Below are positions 45,519-57,673 of a stretch of 64,000 bases of DNA, in pieces (position 1 is the first letter of the stretch; each line of letters begins with the position of its first letter). A program made the translations under genes and the position numbers. The stretch is from positions 1,116,001 through 1,180,000 of the forward strand of contig JAFFSR010000243.1 in assembly GCA_017163975.1 (NCBI GenBank). The letters are read 5' to 3'. The notes below the pieces were generated by a model. It saw nothing but the letters and a program-made list of their open reading frames with translations. It had not been told where the DNA came from and did not search any database. Source of the stretch: Anastatus disparis. Lineage: Eukaryota > Arthropoda > Insecta > Hymenoptera > Eupelmidae.

Positions 45519-47817
45519 ATGGGTCATTGAATATTATCTCACAGATCGTACACTTAAAGACATAAATGACGCCTGGTCCGACAAGAAAATGAAAAAAACG
45601 CTAAGCGCATTAAATTATTAATTGATCTAATTTCAAAAGAGAAAAGCTGCGATACAAGTAATAGTATAGAGGCTCAGCCTTATGTTGTAGGATTTTCAGA
45701 TGCAATAAAAGATGAAAGTATAATTCATACTTCTAATTTTGGAACAAAAATTAACGAAACGGATTCAGCGCCAGTTTTAAATAATGCAGAAATTGTAAAT
45801 GAGATTAAACACGATGGAAAACATGATAATGATTTGGAATTTGACAAAATCGACAATGAAACTATATTTAAAGATGAATTTGATTATAGATATAGTGATT
45901 GCGAAGATTCAGATGATAAAAACAATGAAGATATTACAGGTTGATCAAAAACTGGTGACTCGACTACAGACGTTTGTAAGGCTATATCATCTCAGTTGAA
46001 ACATATTTTGGCACAATGGTCTGTTAGATGTAGTATTCCCGAAGCTGCTCAGAAAATATTTTTGCAAAGTGTTTGCAATGCAATACCTATGTTAAATTTT
46101 CCACTTAATCCTAGAACTATTGTTAAAGCGCCAAGGCATGGTGAGATCCACCCAATTAAAGGTGGAGAGTACTGTCACTTTGGCTTAAAGTCAGTTCGTG
46201 AAAAAATTATTCATGGACGTTCAGTAGAAATTGTAAATAATAAGATAAATTTATTAATCAACATTGATGGCGCACCATTGGAAAAAAATTCTGTTAAAAA
46301 TCTATGGCCGATCTTAACTTCCGATACAATCACGTAAAAAGTATATATAATTGGCGTCTACTATGGAAAATCAAAACCTGAGGACGTAGATTAATTCTTG
46401 AAATTATTTGTTGATGAAGTTGAAGACATGTTTAATAAACAATTGATTCCGTAAAGATGAAGTTGAATATTTTATTTCAATTGACGGATTAATTTTTGAT
46501 GCACCGGCTAAAGCATATATATTGGGAGTCAAAAGTCACACCTATTATTACAGCTATTTTAGCTGTACTAAATGCGAAATTAAAGGCACATATCGCAATT
46601 GCGTCTTTTTCCCTGGTGAACTTGAAACTTTGTGCACAAATGAAAAGTTTGCAGCTTTCGATGTATATAAAAAACAAGGATATCAATTGAAAGAAACAAT
46701 CGTTAATGAAATTCCTAAACTTGGTTTAGTAACGCAAGCTCCTCTCGATCCTATGCACTTAATTTTTATAGGGTGTACAAGAAAATTCTTTTTGATTTGG
46801 CGATTTTCTTTGACTAAACACAAACTACCCATAAGCAAAATAAACATGATATCTAATATTTTAATTTGTACAGGTCCATTTGTTCCATACGAGTTTGCCC
46901 GGAAGCCGAGAGACTTGGATGATATAAAAAAATTCAAGGCTACCGAATTAAGAAAAATTGAATTATATACTGGCGTTGTTGCTTTGGAAGACATTGTTCA
47001 TGACGACGTCTACGATAATTTTGTAACGTTACACGCAGTAATTAGTATTTACAATAATCCTCTACTATGCTTTATCCCTCAGTGAATTGATTATGTAGAA
47101 GAACTTGGAAAAATCTTTGTTAGCCAATTCAAAAACCTCCATGGATCAAAATACGTTTCTCACAATGTACACAATATTCAACACTTGGCAGACGATGTGA
47201 GAAAATAGGGCGAACTAGAAAACATCTCAGCATTCTGTTTTAAAAATTTTGTTGCTCGCATAAAAAGATTGTTAAGAAATGGTAATAAAGTATCTCAGCA
47301 ATTGATTAATCAATGCTCTGAAATTGAAATATTACAAGAAAAACTACCATACTCAACTAGCAGCATAGATTTGAGAAAACCACACAATACTGGACCTGTA
47401 CCAAATAATTTTCAAAATGTCATACAATATAAAGTTATGGTGATTAATTTATTTAAAATCAACTGTTCAGATGGGAAAAATAATTATGTCTACATAGATA
47501 ATGTAGATGCTGTAGAAGTTTCAAACATTATTAAATGTGACAGTAACATTTATATAATCGGACGTATCTTAAAAGTAATTGGACCACTCTACGAAAGACC
47601 ATGTTTATCTAGTAAATTAAACATAAATATTTTGAGTTATCAAAAACAAAATATGCCTTTGCAGCATTGGAATATTAACAACATAACTGCTAAATTATTT
47701 ATAATTCTATACAAAGAAAATATTGCTGCATTTCCGATCTCACATACCATTCAATATCCACTTTCAAAATGGTATATTTACAATATTGGATCTATATATA
47801 AATTTTGTGTCAAATAA
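45519..47817 (+). pseudogene. Tnp2-like transposase, copy 2, with several breaks
   Basis: A pyrimidine-rich acceptor ending TTTTTTCAG at 45518 precedes WVIEYYLTDRTLK. After an Asp/Glu-rich stretch, the segment from 45996 holds HFGLKSVREKII and INIDGAPLEKNSVKNLWPIL, the family's Asp motif with WPI. After a frameshift near 46455 come IFDAPAKAYILGVKSHT and YFSCTKCEIKGTY (a DAPA motif with CxxC), then LDPMHLIFIGCTRK. TGA at 47083 and TAG at 47206 follow, and VSHNVHNIQHLADDV leads to the C-terminal part ending at 47817. This is a different subfamily from copy 1. The protein would move a CACTA-type element, but this copy is dead. Confidence 0.75.
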
Positions 47818-48138
47818 TCATCATAAAAAATGTTTAATTCAAATATATTTATTTTTGCAAGTCCTTTTTAAAATATGACATATCTATCCACTCTCGGAGA
47901 AGAATACAATTATGAAGATCCACACAAATTTCAACGTGAGCGATAATGCTTAGAATTCAGAGAATTTTAAGAGATTAAATTGATCATTCTATTCAAAAGT
48001 TATTTCTCTATAAATCAAAGTTTGTTACAATTTTAATATATTTCAAAGTATGATATTTAATTCTTGTTCTAAACATTTATTTTTATAAATTTATATTTGT
48101 AGTTTTAGTATTTAACGCTAGATCGAACCAATACTAAT
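47818..48138. other. AT-rich spacer, nothing recognised
   Basis: Non-coding DNA between the Tnp2-like remnant and the next fold-back transposon. No clear terminal repeat was found here. Confidence 0.45.
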
Positions 48139-48197
48139 AAGTTATGACGATTTCAAGTTTAAAAAAAAATGCTGAAACTTTAAATAAATATATTTAC

Positions 48198-48325
48198 TTT
48201 GAATTTTGAATTTTGAATTTTGAATTTTGAATTTTGAATTTTGAATTTTAATTTTGAATTTTGAATTTTGAATTTGAATTTTGAATTTTGAATTTTGAAT
48301 TTTGAATTTTGAATTTGAATTTTGA
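48198..48325. repeat. TTTGAAT minisatellite, left arm
   Basis: Some 18 copies of a 7-bp unit (GAATTTT) run in tandem with occasional 6-bp variants. The reverse-complement array lies at 50625-50730 in the other arm, as expected for an inverted repeat, but the two arrays differ in length. Confidence 0.85.
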
Positions 48326-48637
48326 AAAGGTGAGTTTTTTAAATACTAAAATATATTATTTGGTCATTTTCAATGAACAAATAATATGCGATACAATTAA
48401 GAAAGAACACTAATGAATTGAGAACTAATGTGAATAAAAAAATCCGAATTTGAATAAAACCTTTCAATTTACTTCTTGCCACTCTGGTCTGTCTCGAAGT
48501 TTTGGCAGTGTAGATTTGGTTTCGTTCACTTTTTCGTTTCTCACACAACGGAGTCTTTGAAGCGCTTGTATCCAAATACTCCTTTCTCTAGAGAAGATAA
48601 AGTATAACCTACGTGTTACAAAATATTATTAGATGAA

Positions 48638-50614
48638 GTGAAAAATGCGCCTATTTCATCGACTCCAAGCAGTCAACAATCTTCGGAAGATTTTATTTAT
48701 AGTGAGGCTGTGGTAGAACAGCTCAACGAGACTTCAAGTAATTTGAAATTAAACATTTCACCAATCAAAATGCCTCAAAGTATCAATATCAAGATGCGAG
48801 AATCTTATGCTCTCCAAAAAAGAAAACAAATAAACGATGCATTTGATTCACAAATAGCAAGTAAAATGATGAAAGTCTACGATATAACGGATTTGCCCGC
48901 ATTGAATGAAAATAATGAATGTAAAACAAATGATAAATGGCATGGGAATATTAAAATTGCATTAGATAATTGTTCAAATTTTCTTGAGAAAGTGCGATTG
49001 TTGAGTATTATACCAAGTAATATTTCCAAAGATTATTTATTATCAGTTTTACCAAATGTAACTATTTATATGATGGATCAAGCACGATCATTGGTAAATA
49101 ATAAAAAAATTTACAAGCAGTCTGAGAACTATTCTGGCCATTCTTTGGATAGTGAAATTGTAATGAAAGTAAAGGATTATTATCTGAACGATGATTTTAA
49201 TTGTTCTCGTCAAAGTGCAAATAAAAGCGACACAATATCTATCAAAGAAAATGGTATAAAAACTAAAAAAGTCAAACGCTTTCTTACGCGAAGTATAAAA
49301 GAAATATATCAATTATTTAAAGACGAAAATCCTGAAATGAAAGCCAAAAATGGTAAATCAACATTCTACGCTTTAAGACCGAAGTGGGTTATACCACATC
49401 CACCCACCGATTCGTGTCTTTGCGTTAACTGCGAGAATCTTAAACTAATTTTAGATGCTTTGAATAATTATAAAAAAGAGAATAAACAAGACATTGCAGA
49501 TTTGGAATTGAAAATATGTTTTTCACTTTTGTGTTCAAAAGATGATATGAAATGTGTACTAAGAGAATGTAAAGAATGTCCCATTGGAGATTCTATTGAT
49601 TTACAAGTAATTTCTTTGACAGAAGAAGATTTATATGAAGAAATAATTTATGGTGTTTGGGAAAAATCAAATTTACTGAATAAAACTAGCACAATTGAAA
49701 ATTTCTTAATAGAGTTAAGAGAGCGCGCTCTCACTGTAAGAGCTCATGAATTGGTCAAAGAAATTCAACGTATAGCAATTAAAGAGGTTAAACTTTTAGC
49801 GAAAAATAATGACTTCCAATTAGTTATTCATGTCGATTTTGCAGAAAATTGGACAGTTCTGCTTCAAAATGAAATTCAAAGCTATCATTGGAGTAAAAAC
49901 CAAATATCAATATTTACATCCGTATGCTATTTTGGAAATAATAAAACAGTCAGTTATCACACCGTCTCTGACGATATTAAACATGATTCGTCTCATGCCC
50001 TAATAGCTATAAATTTAATTATCGATAACTTAAAACAAAAACATGTTGCGCTTGATAAAATCATAACCATTTCCGATGGAGCTGCCAGTCATTTTAAAAA
50101 TAGATATCAATTCTATGAGCTTCAAAACTCAAAAGTAAACAGAAAATGGCTTTTTTCTGCAACAGGTCATGGTAAAGGCGCTTGTGACGGTATTGGTGGT
50201 TTAGTTAAACATTATGCTACCACGCATAATCTGTCTAAGAATAGTGCAGATTTTATTAGAAACGCTGAAAATTTCGCCACTCACGTATCAAAATATACTC
50301 CGTCGATTAACATTCTTGTTATCCGCAAGGATGAGTTAGAAGTTTTTCGATTGACAAAAAAAATGGAATGGTTAGGAAATGCAAAAGAAATTAAAGGTAT
50401 TCAAAAGATTCATTGTAGGAAAAGTGAACGAAACCAAATCTACACTGCCAAAACTTCGAGACAGACCAGAGTGGCAAGAAGTAAATTGAAAGGTTTTATT
50501 CAAATTCGGATTTTTTTATTCACATTAGTTCTCAATTCATTAGTGTTCTTTCTTAATTGTATCGCATATTATTTGTTCATTGAAAATGACCAAATAATAT
50601 ATTTTAGTATTTAA
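48638..50614 (+). CDS. Transposase-like protein with VDFAENW and SDGAASHFK motifs
   Basis: An open reading of 658 codons. The start given is a GTG; the frame is open for several codons upstream and an AG at 48631-48632 could be a splice acceptor, so the N-terminus may be incomplete. Blocks: RFLTRSIKEIYQLFKDENPE (~215), FYALRPKWVIPHPP, SCLCVNCENLKLILDAL (a CxxC), VIHVDFAENWTVLLQNEIQ (~400), TISDGAASHFKNRYQFYEL (~480) and ATGHGKGACDGIGGLVKHY (~513). The Asp of VDFAEN and the Asp of SDGAAS fit an RNase H-fold nuclease. This family is repetitive in many animals; I cannot name the superfamily. The last ~65 codons lie in the inverted arm and end in a hydrophobic tail that may be accidental coding. 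Confidence 0.7.
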   Translation: MKNAPISSTPSSQQSSEDFIYSEAVVEQLNETSSNLKLNISPIKMPQSINIKMRESYALQKRKQINDAFDSQIASKMMKVYDITDLPALNENNECKTNDKWHGNIKIALDNCSNFLEKVRLLSIIPSNISKDYLLSVLPNVTIYMMDQARSLVNNKKIYKQSENYSGHSLDSEIVMKVKDYYLNDDFNCSRQSANKSDTISIKENGIKTKKVKRFLTRSIKEIYQLFKDENPEMKAKNGKSTFYALRPKWVIPHPPTDSCLCVNCENLKLILDALNNYKKENKQDIADLELKICFSLLCSKDDMKCVLRECKECPIGDSIDLQVISLTEEDLYEEIIYGVWEKSNLLNKTSTIENFLIELRERALTVRAHELVKEIQRIAIKEVKLLAKNNDFQLVIHVDFAENWTVLLQNEIQSYHWSKNQISIFTSVCYFGNNKTVSYHTVSDDIKHDSSHALIAINLIIDNLKQKHVALDKIITISDGAASHFKNRYQFYELQNSKVNRKWLFSATGHGKGACDGIGGLVKHYATTHNLSKNSADFIRNAENFATHVSKYTPSINILVIRKDELEVFRLTKKMEWLGNAKEIKGIQKIHCRKSERNQIYTAKTSRQTRVARSKLKGFIQIRIFLFTLVLNSLVFFLNCIAYYLFIENDQIIYFSI

Positions 50615-50786
50615 AAAACTCACCTTTTCAAAATTCAAATTCAAAATTCAAAATTCAAAATTCAAAATTCAAATTCAAAATTTAAAATTCGAAATTCAAA
50701 TTCAAAATTCAAAATTCAAAATTCAAAGTAAATATATTTATTTAAAGTTTCAGCATTTTTTTTTAAACTTGAAATCGTCATAACTT

Positions 50787-51769
50787 CGGTTCTAATTGAT
50801 CAAAATATTCGATCCGGGGTTTATTTTAAAGATTATTGTTGATATTCTTGATATATTAATAAATAAAAGCATAAAAATAGTTGTAAGAACACGTAAAGTT
50901 GGAAAAATATTACGATGCACCATGGTATCAATGTTTTAAAATCGAAAATATAAAAAAAACGTTTAAAAATCTGTTAAAAAAAAAATAAGGCAAAATCGCA
51001 TATTCTCACCTACCCTAAAAGTTAGTATTTTTTATGTATAAAATCATATGAAAATTAAAAAAAAAAAAAGAAATATAGTTTTTGAGAAAATCGTGTTTGA
51101 AAAAAATCGCTTTTTTTCGGTTTTTCGTAAATAACTCAGTGAGATCAAATCGTATTACAAAAATCGAGATTTTAAAACTAGACAGAATTCCACACACTTA
51201 CGTCAAAAGAACGCCTAAAAAGATTAAAAATTGACGGAGCTATAGTCATATAAGAGTAGAGGTTCATTTTTAATTTTTGAATTTTCGTTTTTACATCCAA
51301 CACTAAAATTGCTGTAGTAAAAAAAAAAAAATTTTTTAGCGTTCTACGAGGTAAATTTTATCTTTATATACATAATAGAAGGTATTTTTATTACTTAGAA
51401 GAAAAAAAAAATTCGATCAGTGACGGCCTGCATGAATTTAAATGGAATCAGCCAAATACAGTAATATTTAAAATTAACGTTTCAAGATACACGCCAAACA
51501 AGTACTTGCTAATAATAATAATTAAAAAAAATTGATAAAATTAATTCTTATAAAAAAAGCAAAAATTCTAAAATCACACCAATAATAGTACATTATTGAA
51601 CTTGACTTCAGTTTTTTATGTGAATCTAGAGATATAATGTAATGCGTATTCATGTTCGTTGTTGCAAAATTCTTATTCTGTAGTCTTGAATTAGTCTGTA
51701 TTATTGTAATAAAATGCTTTTTTCTTATAAATGAAATTGCCAAATAATTCATAAATAAATCTGATTCTA
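50787..51769. other. AT-rich spacer, nothing recognised
   Basis: Long A and T runs with no supported ORF. CGGTTTTTCGTAAATAACTC near 51118 resembles sequence found near the ends of some insect DNA transposons, but no partner repeat was found in the window. Confidence 0.4.
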
Positions 51770-51930
51770 TGCTTCCCCGAGAAACCTTTTCGTTGTGGCG
51801 CAAATTCGGGCCGATGAGGGCGCCAGACTCGCCATATTGACCCCGCAGTGTTAGCCTTTCCGCACCCAAGACGGCACCACAGTTTCAAGAATCGGGCGGC
51901 GAGCTTGGGCCTATTGCGTATGCCAACTTT
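51770..51930 (-). other. GC-rich island, possible 5' end of a host gene
   Basis: This 160-bp block is far richer in G, C and CpG than its surroundings. On the minus strand, ATGGCGAGTCTGGCGCCC at about 51840 opens a short reading (MASLAPSSARICATTKRFLG) with the Arg/Ser/Ala composition of a mitochondrial targeting sequence. It stops after 22 codons and I see no strong donor site. It could equally be unrelated GC-rich DNA. Confidence 0.2.
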
Positions 51931-53790
51931 TGTACTATAAATTTATAAATTATCATATATCAGATGACATAACCTATATGTATACTTTTGTAAGTAGTAG
52001 TTAAGTACTTTTTTAAAGGTAGTTATTTTACATACAGTGCGAGTAAAATTAATGCATTAATTATGATGATTATTATAATTAGTTTAATAAATAAATTAAA
52101 TAATTTGAATAGACGCCTTTTAAACTCGGTAAAAAATTTCCAAAAGAGTATTTATTATGCTTCGCACTATCAAGAAATTAATGGCCCATAATCTCAATTT
52201 TTCATAAATTATAAAACACTCATGCTTTTCTTTATTACAACTCTTTTTACAAAAAATTTGTTTTTCACTAATATTACCTAAGTCACTACACCGAAAAAAA
52301 TCCGGAGTCCCAGCGGTTCCGTAAATCCTTCAAACGCTATTGTTCGCAAAACCGTAACTATATTCGTATTAAAGTCTAATCACAAACGTTCCATTATCCC
52401 TTAACTCGTTGGATTCGATTGAAGTATGCGTGCATTGATATTAACTCAACAGTATAAGTTAAACGTATATGTAATGCTATATGTCCCATAACCGAAATGC
52501 ACATGATTATAAACGTAAACGAAAGCGATTCTATCGATATAGTATTAGTACAATCCAAAATACGCAACGCATACAGTTACATTAACAAATCACAAAGATT
52601 AGATAGGTGCGGTAACATAGCAGTTCACTGTATACACAGCGCACAGCTCTGCCGTCGAACTGTGGCCGGTAGGGTAAGTGTAATATGATCCGTCAAAATT
52701 AACAAACGCGCTCTGTTCCGGACTCGAAAGACAACGAGTCGATCAGGTTTTACACGATATTATTTAGGAAATGAAGCGATTGAAGCGACATAGTTTAACA
52801 ACACGAGTTTAGTCAACACTATCATACATTAATTCTATATAGAAGAAATGGAACCATTAAAGCTTATGGGAACGATATCTATTTAAGAAAAGGAGAATCG
52901 CACTTATTCAAATAGTTGAATGCGATGATGTTTCATATTTACTTTCTAATTAATTGAGTAAATTATAATAGAAATGATGAGAGAGATACTAATACATTAT
53001 TATATATTCATTGGTTTAATATTTCATTAAATATTTATAGTAAATAAATAAATGTGTATTTATTACTCGCACGCTTGAAAAATAAAAATCGCTGCAAATC
53101 AAGTAATATATATTCCATTTGCCATTCAAAATAACATATAAAAAACTTTAGAAATGTAGTCTAGAGTTAGGATTTATAAGATATTTCGAATTTTTAAAAT
53201 TCTAAAATAAAATTTTTAATGCTTTTTTCATACTAAACAATTATCAATTTTTAATACTAAGTTAATTAAATACTTTTTGTTAGAAAGATAACATATGATA
53301 TTTTAAGAATTATTATATGTAGGTTATTTTACTTATGTGATTAGTGTAAATATCATATTTAATCTATCAAATAGTTACAAAGTTAATATTTTTATAAACT
53401 TTAGTTTATTTTTCCATCAACAACCAGGGAAATTCCTGAAAATTAATTATTTTTGTGAAGAAAAAACTTTTAGAAAAAATGTATTAACATTTTTTTCGAT
53501 TCCAAATCATTTGTACAATCTAATTTAATTTTACAGATCGTTATTAAAGTCACCATGAAGTATAATTTACTAAAAATTGAATAAAAAAAATTTCATATCT
53601 ATTTTTATTTCATTAACATTGTTTCCAGTCAAGAGGGCTATTTATTTATTAATTTATTCATTCATTTATCCACTTATTTATCAACGAGAGTGAAATATAT
53701 GTGTGATTTATGTTAATTAATTGTTTATAAATTAACAACTTATCTATTTAACAAACAATAAACCATATGGAAAAAATTTTTGGATATAAT
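51931..53790. other. AT-rich region with a slightly GC-richer segment at 52290-52760
   Basis: No protein is supported. Within 52600-52690, GTCGAACTGTGGCCGGTAGG is followed by GTAAGTG, a good splice donor, so a non-coding first exon on the plus strand is possible. The rest is plain AT-rich sequence. Confidence 0.25.
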
Positions 53791-53948
53791 TGTAAATAAC
53801 TGTTAATAACTGTAAATAAATGTAAATAAATGTAAATAACTGTAAATAACTGCAAAAAAGTGTTAAAAAATGTGGGAATTGAGACATAAATAACAGTTAT
53901 TTACAATTATTTACTGTTATTTACTCTTATTTACAGTTATTAACTGTT
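53790..53948. repeat. Inverted array of TAAATAACTG words
   Basis: The left half repeats AACTGTAAATAAATGTAAAT-like units, and the right half carries the complement (CAGTTATTTACAATTATTTA). A short centre near 53870 (TGTGGGAATTGAGACA) separates them. The design is like the other palindromic-word arrays, but the CCCTACTGAAAA end motif is absent. Confidence 0.5.
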
Positions 53949-55904
53949 ATTTTTTTAAATAAAATTAATATTTACAAAATTTTTAACTAGGTCTATGAAT
54001 AAATACTTCATGATATTGTTTTCAGCAGTTTTCTGCATTTGTAACATGATATACTATTTGGTAAATAATAAAAAATGTTCAATGAATCGTCAAAATTTGT
54101 TCTCATACGAAATTTTTGTCAAATTTGTATAAAAAATATGAAATTTATCATACAAATTATCTTATAACCTAGAATTACACTTTTCACCATTAAAAAATGT
54201 GTATTATTTATGAATAAATTTTTGTGTTACAATATTTAATTTTAAATTTACAACAAAATTATTTGTAAATTTAACACAAAAAAATTTGTCTCATCTGAAA
54301 CGTCATATAAAATAAAAATAAGCTTTTTATAGTCATACATTTTTACTAAAATAATTTAGATAATAAAAATATGTTTAAATTATTTACATTAACAAGTACT
54401 CACATTTATGTATATATTTTATAAGTCAATGAAAGCTTCAAAAAAATATTGAAACTAGTACACAGTAAAATAATTGAATTAGTCTTGTAAATGCTTAATT
54501 GTTGAGAGAACGATTTATCACAAATTTAATTTATTTTAAGAAACAATAATGAAGGCAAAAAAATTATAATAAAATAATAAAACAAAATCTCATTTTTTGT
54601 TTTATGGTATTTATGAAAGCATAAAATGGTTACAATTCTTCAAATATTGATGTTTTGCGAATTGTGATAAGACACAAAAATAATCAAGTTCTAATTTTAA
54701 TTCTGAAAGAAAATAATTCATAGTGTCCATGTATGTGTAGAAAAAAATTTTTCAATGGAAAGATTTTCAATTAAATATATTTTTGTTTGTAAAAATTTTT
54801 TTACAACTATCAAAAAAAAAAAAAAATTAAATAAAAGTTTTTTAACAGTACATTACTTTTATTTTAATGTTTACTATTTAGTAAATTTCATAAGATTTCC
54901 AAATAAAAAATATATATAGAAAAGTTTATTATATTTATTAAAGATTTTAAAAATGATTTTCTGATGTTTTTAAATTATTCGCAAATGTCAGTATACGGTA
55001 TGGATTGAATGTAAAAAGTTGAAAAAATTAAGACATATCTCATACTTGTTTCGATATTCTTTGATAATTGTTTATACCTGCAGTAATTATTTCATTGGTA
55101 AATGATATATTTGAACTATATATTAAAAATTTAATAATGTAATTAACTAAAATAAAAGAGAACAGTGGTGTTTAAATAATGATTGAAATATATGTTTTAA
55201 ATTAGCGAACATTTTAATTTCAATCACAGTAATAAATATATTTTAATTCAAGAGAATTTAGATCTATTTGTACAGATTTCGATTTGAAAAATAAAAAAGA
55301 TAACTCACTACTAATATCTGTATGTATACGTATATTTGTATGTACATTAACGGCATGTCGGAGCTGCAGCAATCGAGTTTTGCTTTTTTTATTTTATCGA
55401 TATTTTTTTAAATTCTTAAATTAAACAAATATAATGACTTATCCGCACTAAAGTTATATTAGTACAATAATTTTTGTTAAAATAAAGAATCATTTGGACT
55501 TGTTATTTTTTTATGAGCTTGGATTGGAAATTAGATATCAAACTCGACAAACCTAACCTTAAAATACGATATATTGAAAGTTCTTATTATAACTTTGTAT
55601 ATATAATATTTTGGTGGTTTTCTTGAGTTGTCCGCACTAGAGTTTAATCTTACAAATTTTTTCTTTATTGCAAAAAAACTCAAACGCATCGTTTATTCAT
55701 AAGTTAAGATTGGAAATATTATTAGAAGGCGGACAACTTCGTCATGCTCTTAAGTTTCTTCCATACTTTGCAACTATTTAAAAAAATTTTAATATTAAGA
55801 AGAGGTAGAAATTTTATATAATGTTTCGCATGAAAGCACTAGGTTATTTCTAGAAATAATACGGACATTTTTGCTAGACATAAGTATAAAAATTAAACAA
55901 TAGT
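53949..55904. other. AT-rich region, no gene recognised
   Basis: Nearly 2 kb of low-complexity AT-rich DNA. A slightly more complex stretch at 55440-55740 has TTATCCGCACTAAAGTTATA and TTGTCCGCACTAGAGTTTAA as an approximate direct repeat. No coding sequence is supported. Confidence 0.4.
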
Positions 55905-56790
55905 ACATTACGATACAAGTGACCTAAGTGGCACTTTATTACACGGCCGGAGTTATCGCAGCGAGGGCGATAACGTAGTGCCGTGTAATAAAGTTCCACT
56001 AAGGTCACGAGTATCGTATACTATTTTGTAGCACGTGGGACATAAATCCGCCAAATTAAATCTGTACTCTTCAAAATCAGTAATAAACAAAAACTATGCA
56101 CTCCACGAATTATAATTCAAAAAATAAAAGCGAAAACTATAAAAACCAAATACTACGCATCCTGTGAATGTTAAATCGAAAAAAAGAAAAGAAAACTATA
56201 AATAAACTAAAACTAAACACTTCATGAATAATAGATCGAAAAAGAAAAAAAGAATATAATTTCAAAAATATACTCAAAATGTGTAATAATAATTAATTTT
56301 TATCAATATAATTGATATTATGTGAAATTGTTTGTTGAAATCATCTTCTATGAAGTCATAAATTTAAATTTTGTTTCACTTATGAATTAGCGTCGTAGGA
56401 GCAGTGAGGAGGTAACATGTTTAGTATAGCAATAGCAATCGTGCTTAGTAATAGGGGGTTCCCCGTAGCATTTTATAATACAACGCCGAAATGACTATAC
56501 CTCTTCGCTTTACATGTTGCGCTACTATCAATTTTAGTTTTACTCGTATCTTACTTGCTTATAATTGTTATTTTATTTGAAGAATGTTAATGTAAAAGAG
56601 TTCTAATATACTACAGCTTATTGTTATTTATGAAAATACTTTAAAAAATAATTTACATATAAAATTATTTCTTATTATATACGTACGTTACCTAAGTAAA
56701 TTCATTATTATACCATGTAAAAAAGTGCCACCTAGGTAACAGAAAAACGTTACCAAAGTGCGGATTTAGGTCCCGCAGTGCTATAAAATA
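55905..56790. repeat. Degenerate inverted-repeat element with a strong end hairpin
   Basis: TAGCACGTGGGACATAAATC near 56031 pairs with TAGCACTGCGGGACCTAAATC read inverted from near 56780. GTGACCTAAGTGGCACTTTA near 55919 pairs with GTTACCTAGGTGGCACTTTT read inverted from near 56730. The left end is itself a 112-bp hairpin (55908-56019): GACCTAAGTGGCACTTTATT pairs with its complement around TTATCGCAGCGAGGGCGATAA. The interior has no ORF. Confidence 0.5.
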
Positions 56791-57665
56791 ATTTAATCAC
56801 GTACACAAGCGGAAAAAATTTACAAAGATGATTGAAAATTTTCGAAAGGAACTGAAACATATCGAAAATTTTTTTGAGAATTTGGACGAAGCATTGAGAG
56901 TATTTAAGTTTGTTATACTTTTTTTCACTTTGTTTTGTCTTGTTTCAATTTGTTTTATTTTTTAAATGATGAGTAATAATCTGTAATAATGAGTGTTTCA
57001 GAATGTTTCAATTCGTCTCAAATTTTTTCGGTTCATTTCATTTTGTTTTATTCTTTTTTGTTTTATTACTATCTATTTCTGTTTCATTTTAATTGACTTA
57101 AAAAAAATCGCCTTGTATAAAATTTTTTGGTTGTTTTAAAAAAATTAAAGGAAGTGAAACAAACTAAAACGAATTGTATTAAACTTAAACAAACCGAAAC
57201 ACATTACAACACACTGAGTGTTTTGTCCAAATTCTCACAAAAATTATCAACATATTTCAGTTTATACAATTTGTGTAAATATGTTTTCAAAAACCTCTGG
57301 AATAATTTGAAATATCTCATTTATTTTTTCCGCCAGAGTAGTTTTTAAAAGTAATTGAACAAATTAAAATATCTTCAAAAATATGAATATTTTCACTTTC
57401 CACAATTTACTTTATTATAAATAAAAAGAAAAATAAATAAGCACGGTTTATTTAAAATTAAACTCTATAAGAACGAAATATGTATATTTGATTTTAACTA
57501 TAAAATTTTTATTTTTGTCAATTTTTGTTCGAATATAATACAAGATTCTGTTTTGTTGTAAGAAAGACAAATATGCAAAAGTTCTCATTCTTTAAATTTG
57601 TTTTTAAGAAGATCTCACATTTTCAACCTTTTTTTAGTCATAAGTTCCGTTGAATTCGATATATA
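56791..57665. other. AT-rich spacer, nothing recognised
   Basis: I see no gene, repeat boundary or RNA here; only short AT-rich ORFs with no recognisable content. Confidence 0.45.
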
Positions 57666-57673
57666 ATTATTTA

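Larger units (their letters stand above)
48139..50786. mobile_element. Fold-back DNA transposon with arms that include the 3' end of its gene
   Basis: The arms are about 48139-48534 and 50417-50786. The outer ends AAGTTATGACGATTTCAAG pair, followed by a 7-bp minisatellite (TTTGAAT units) on both sides. The inner parts are reverse copies of the last ~65 codons of the transposase-like gene and its 3' flank. The left arm therefore contains an antisense-facing duplicate of the gene's 3' end. No exact target duplication could be fixed. The superfamily is uncertain. Confidence 0.65.

Noticed and set aside
45799..45999. ORF at the start of the second Tnp2-like copy in a separate frame
   Set aside because: It is an off-frame reading of the acidic N-terminal segment; the family frame continues through DEFDYRYSDCEDSDDKN instead.
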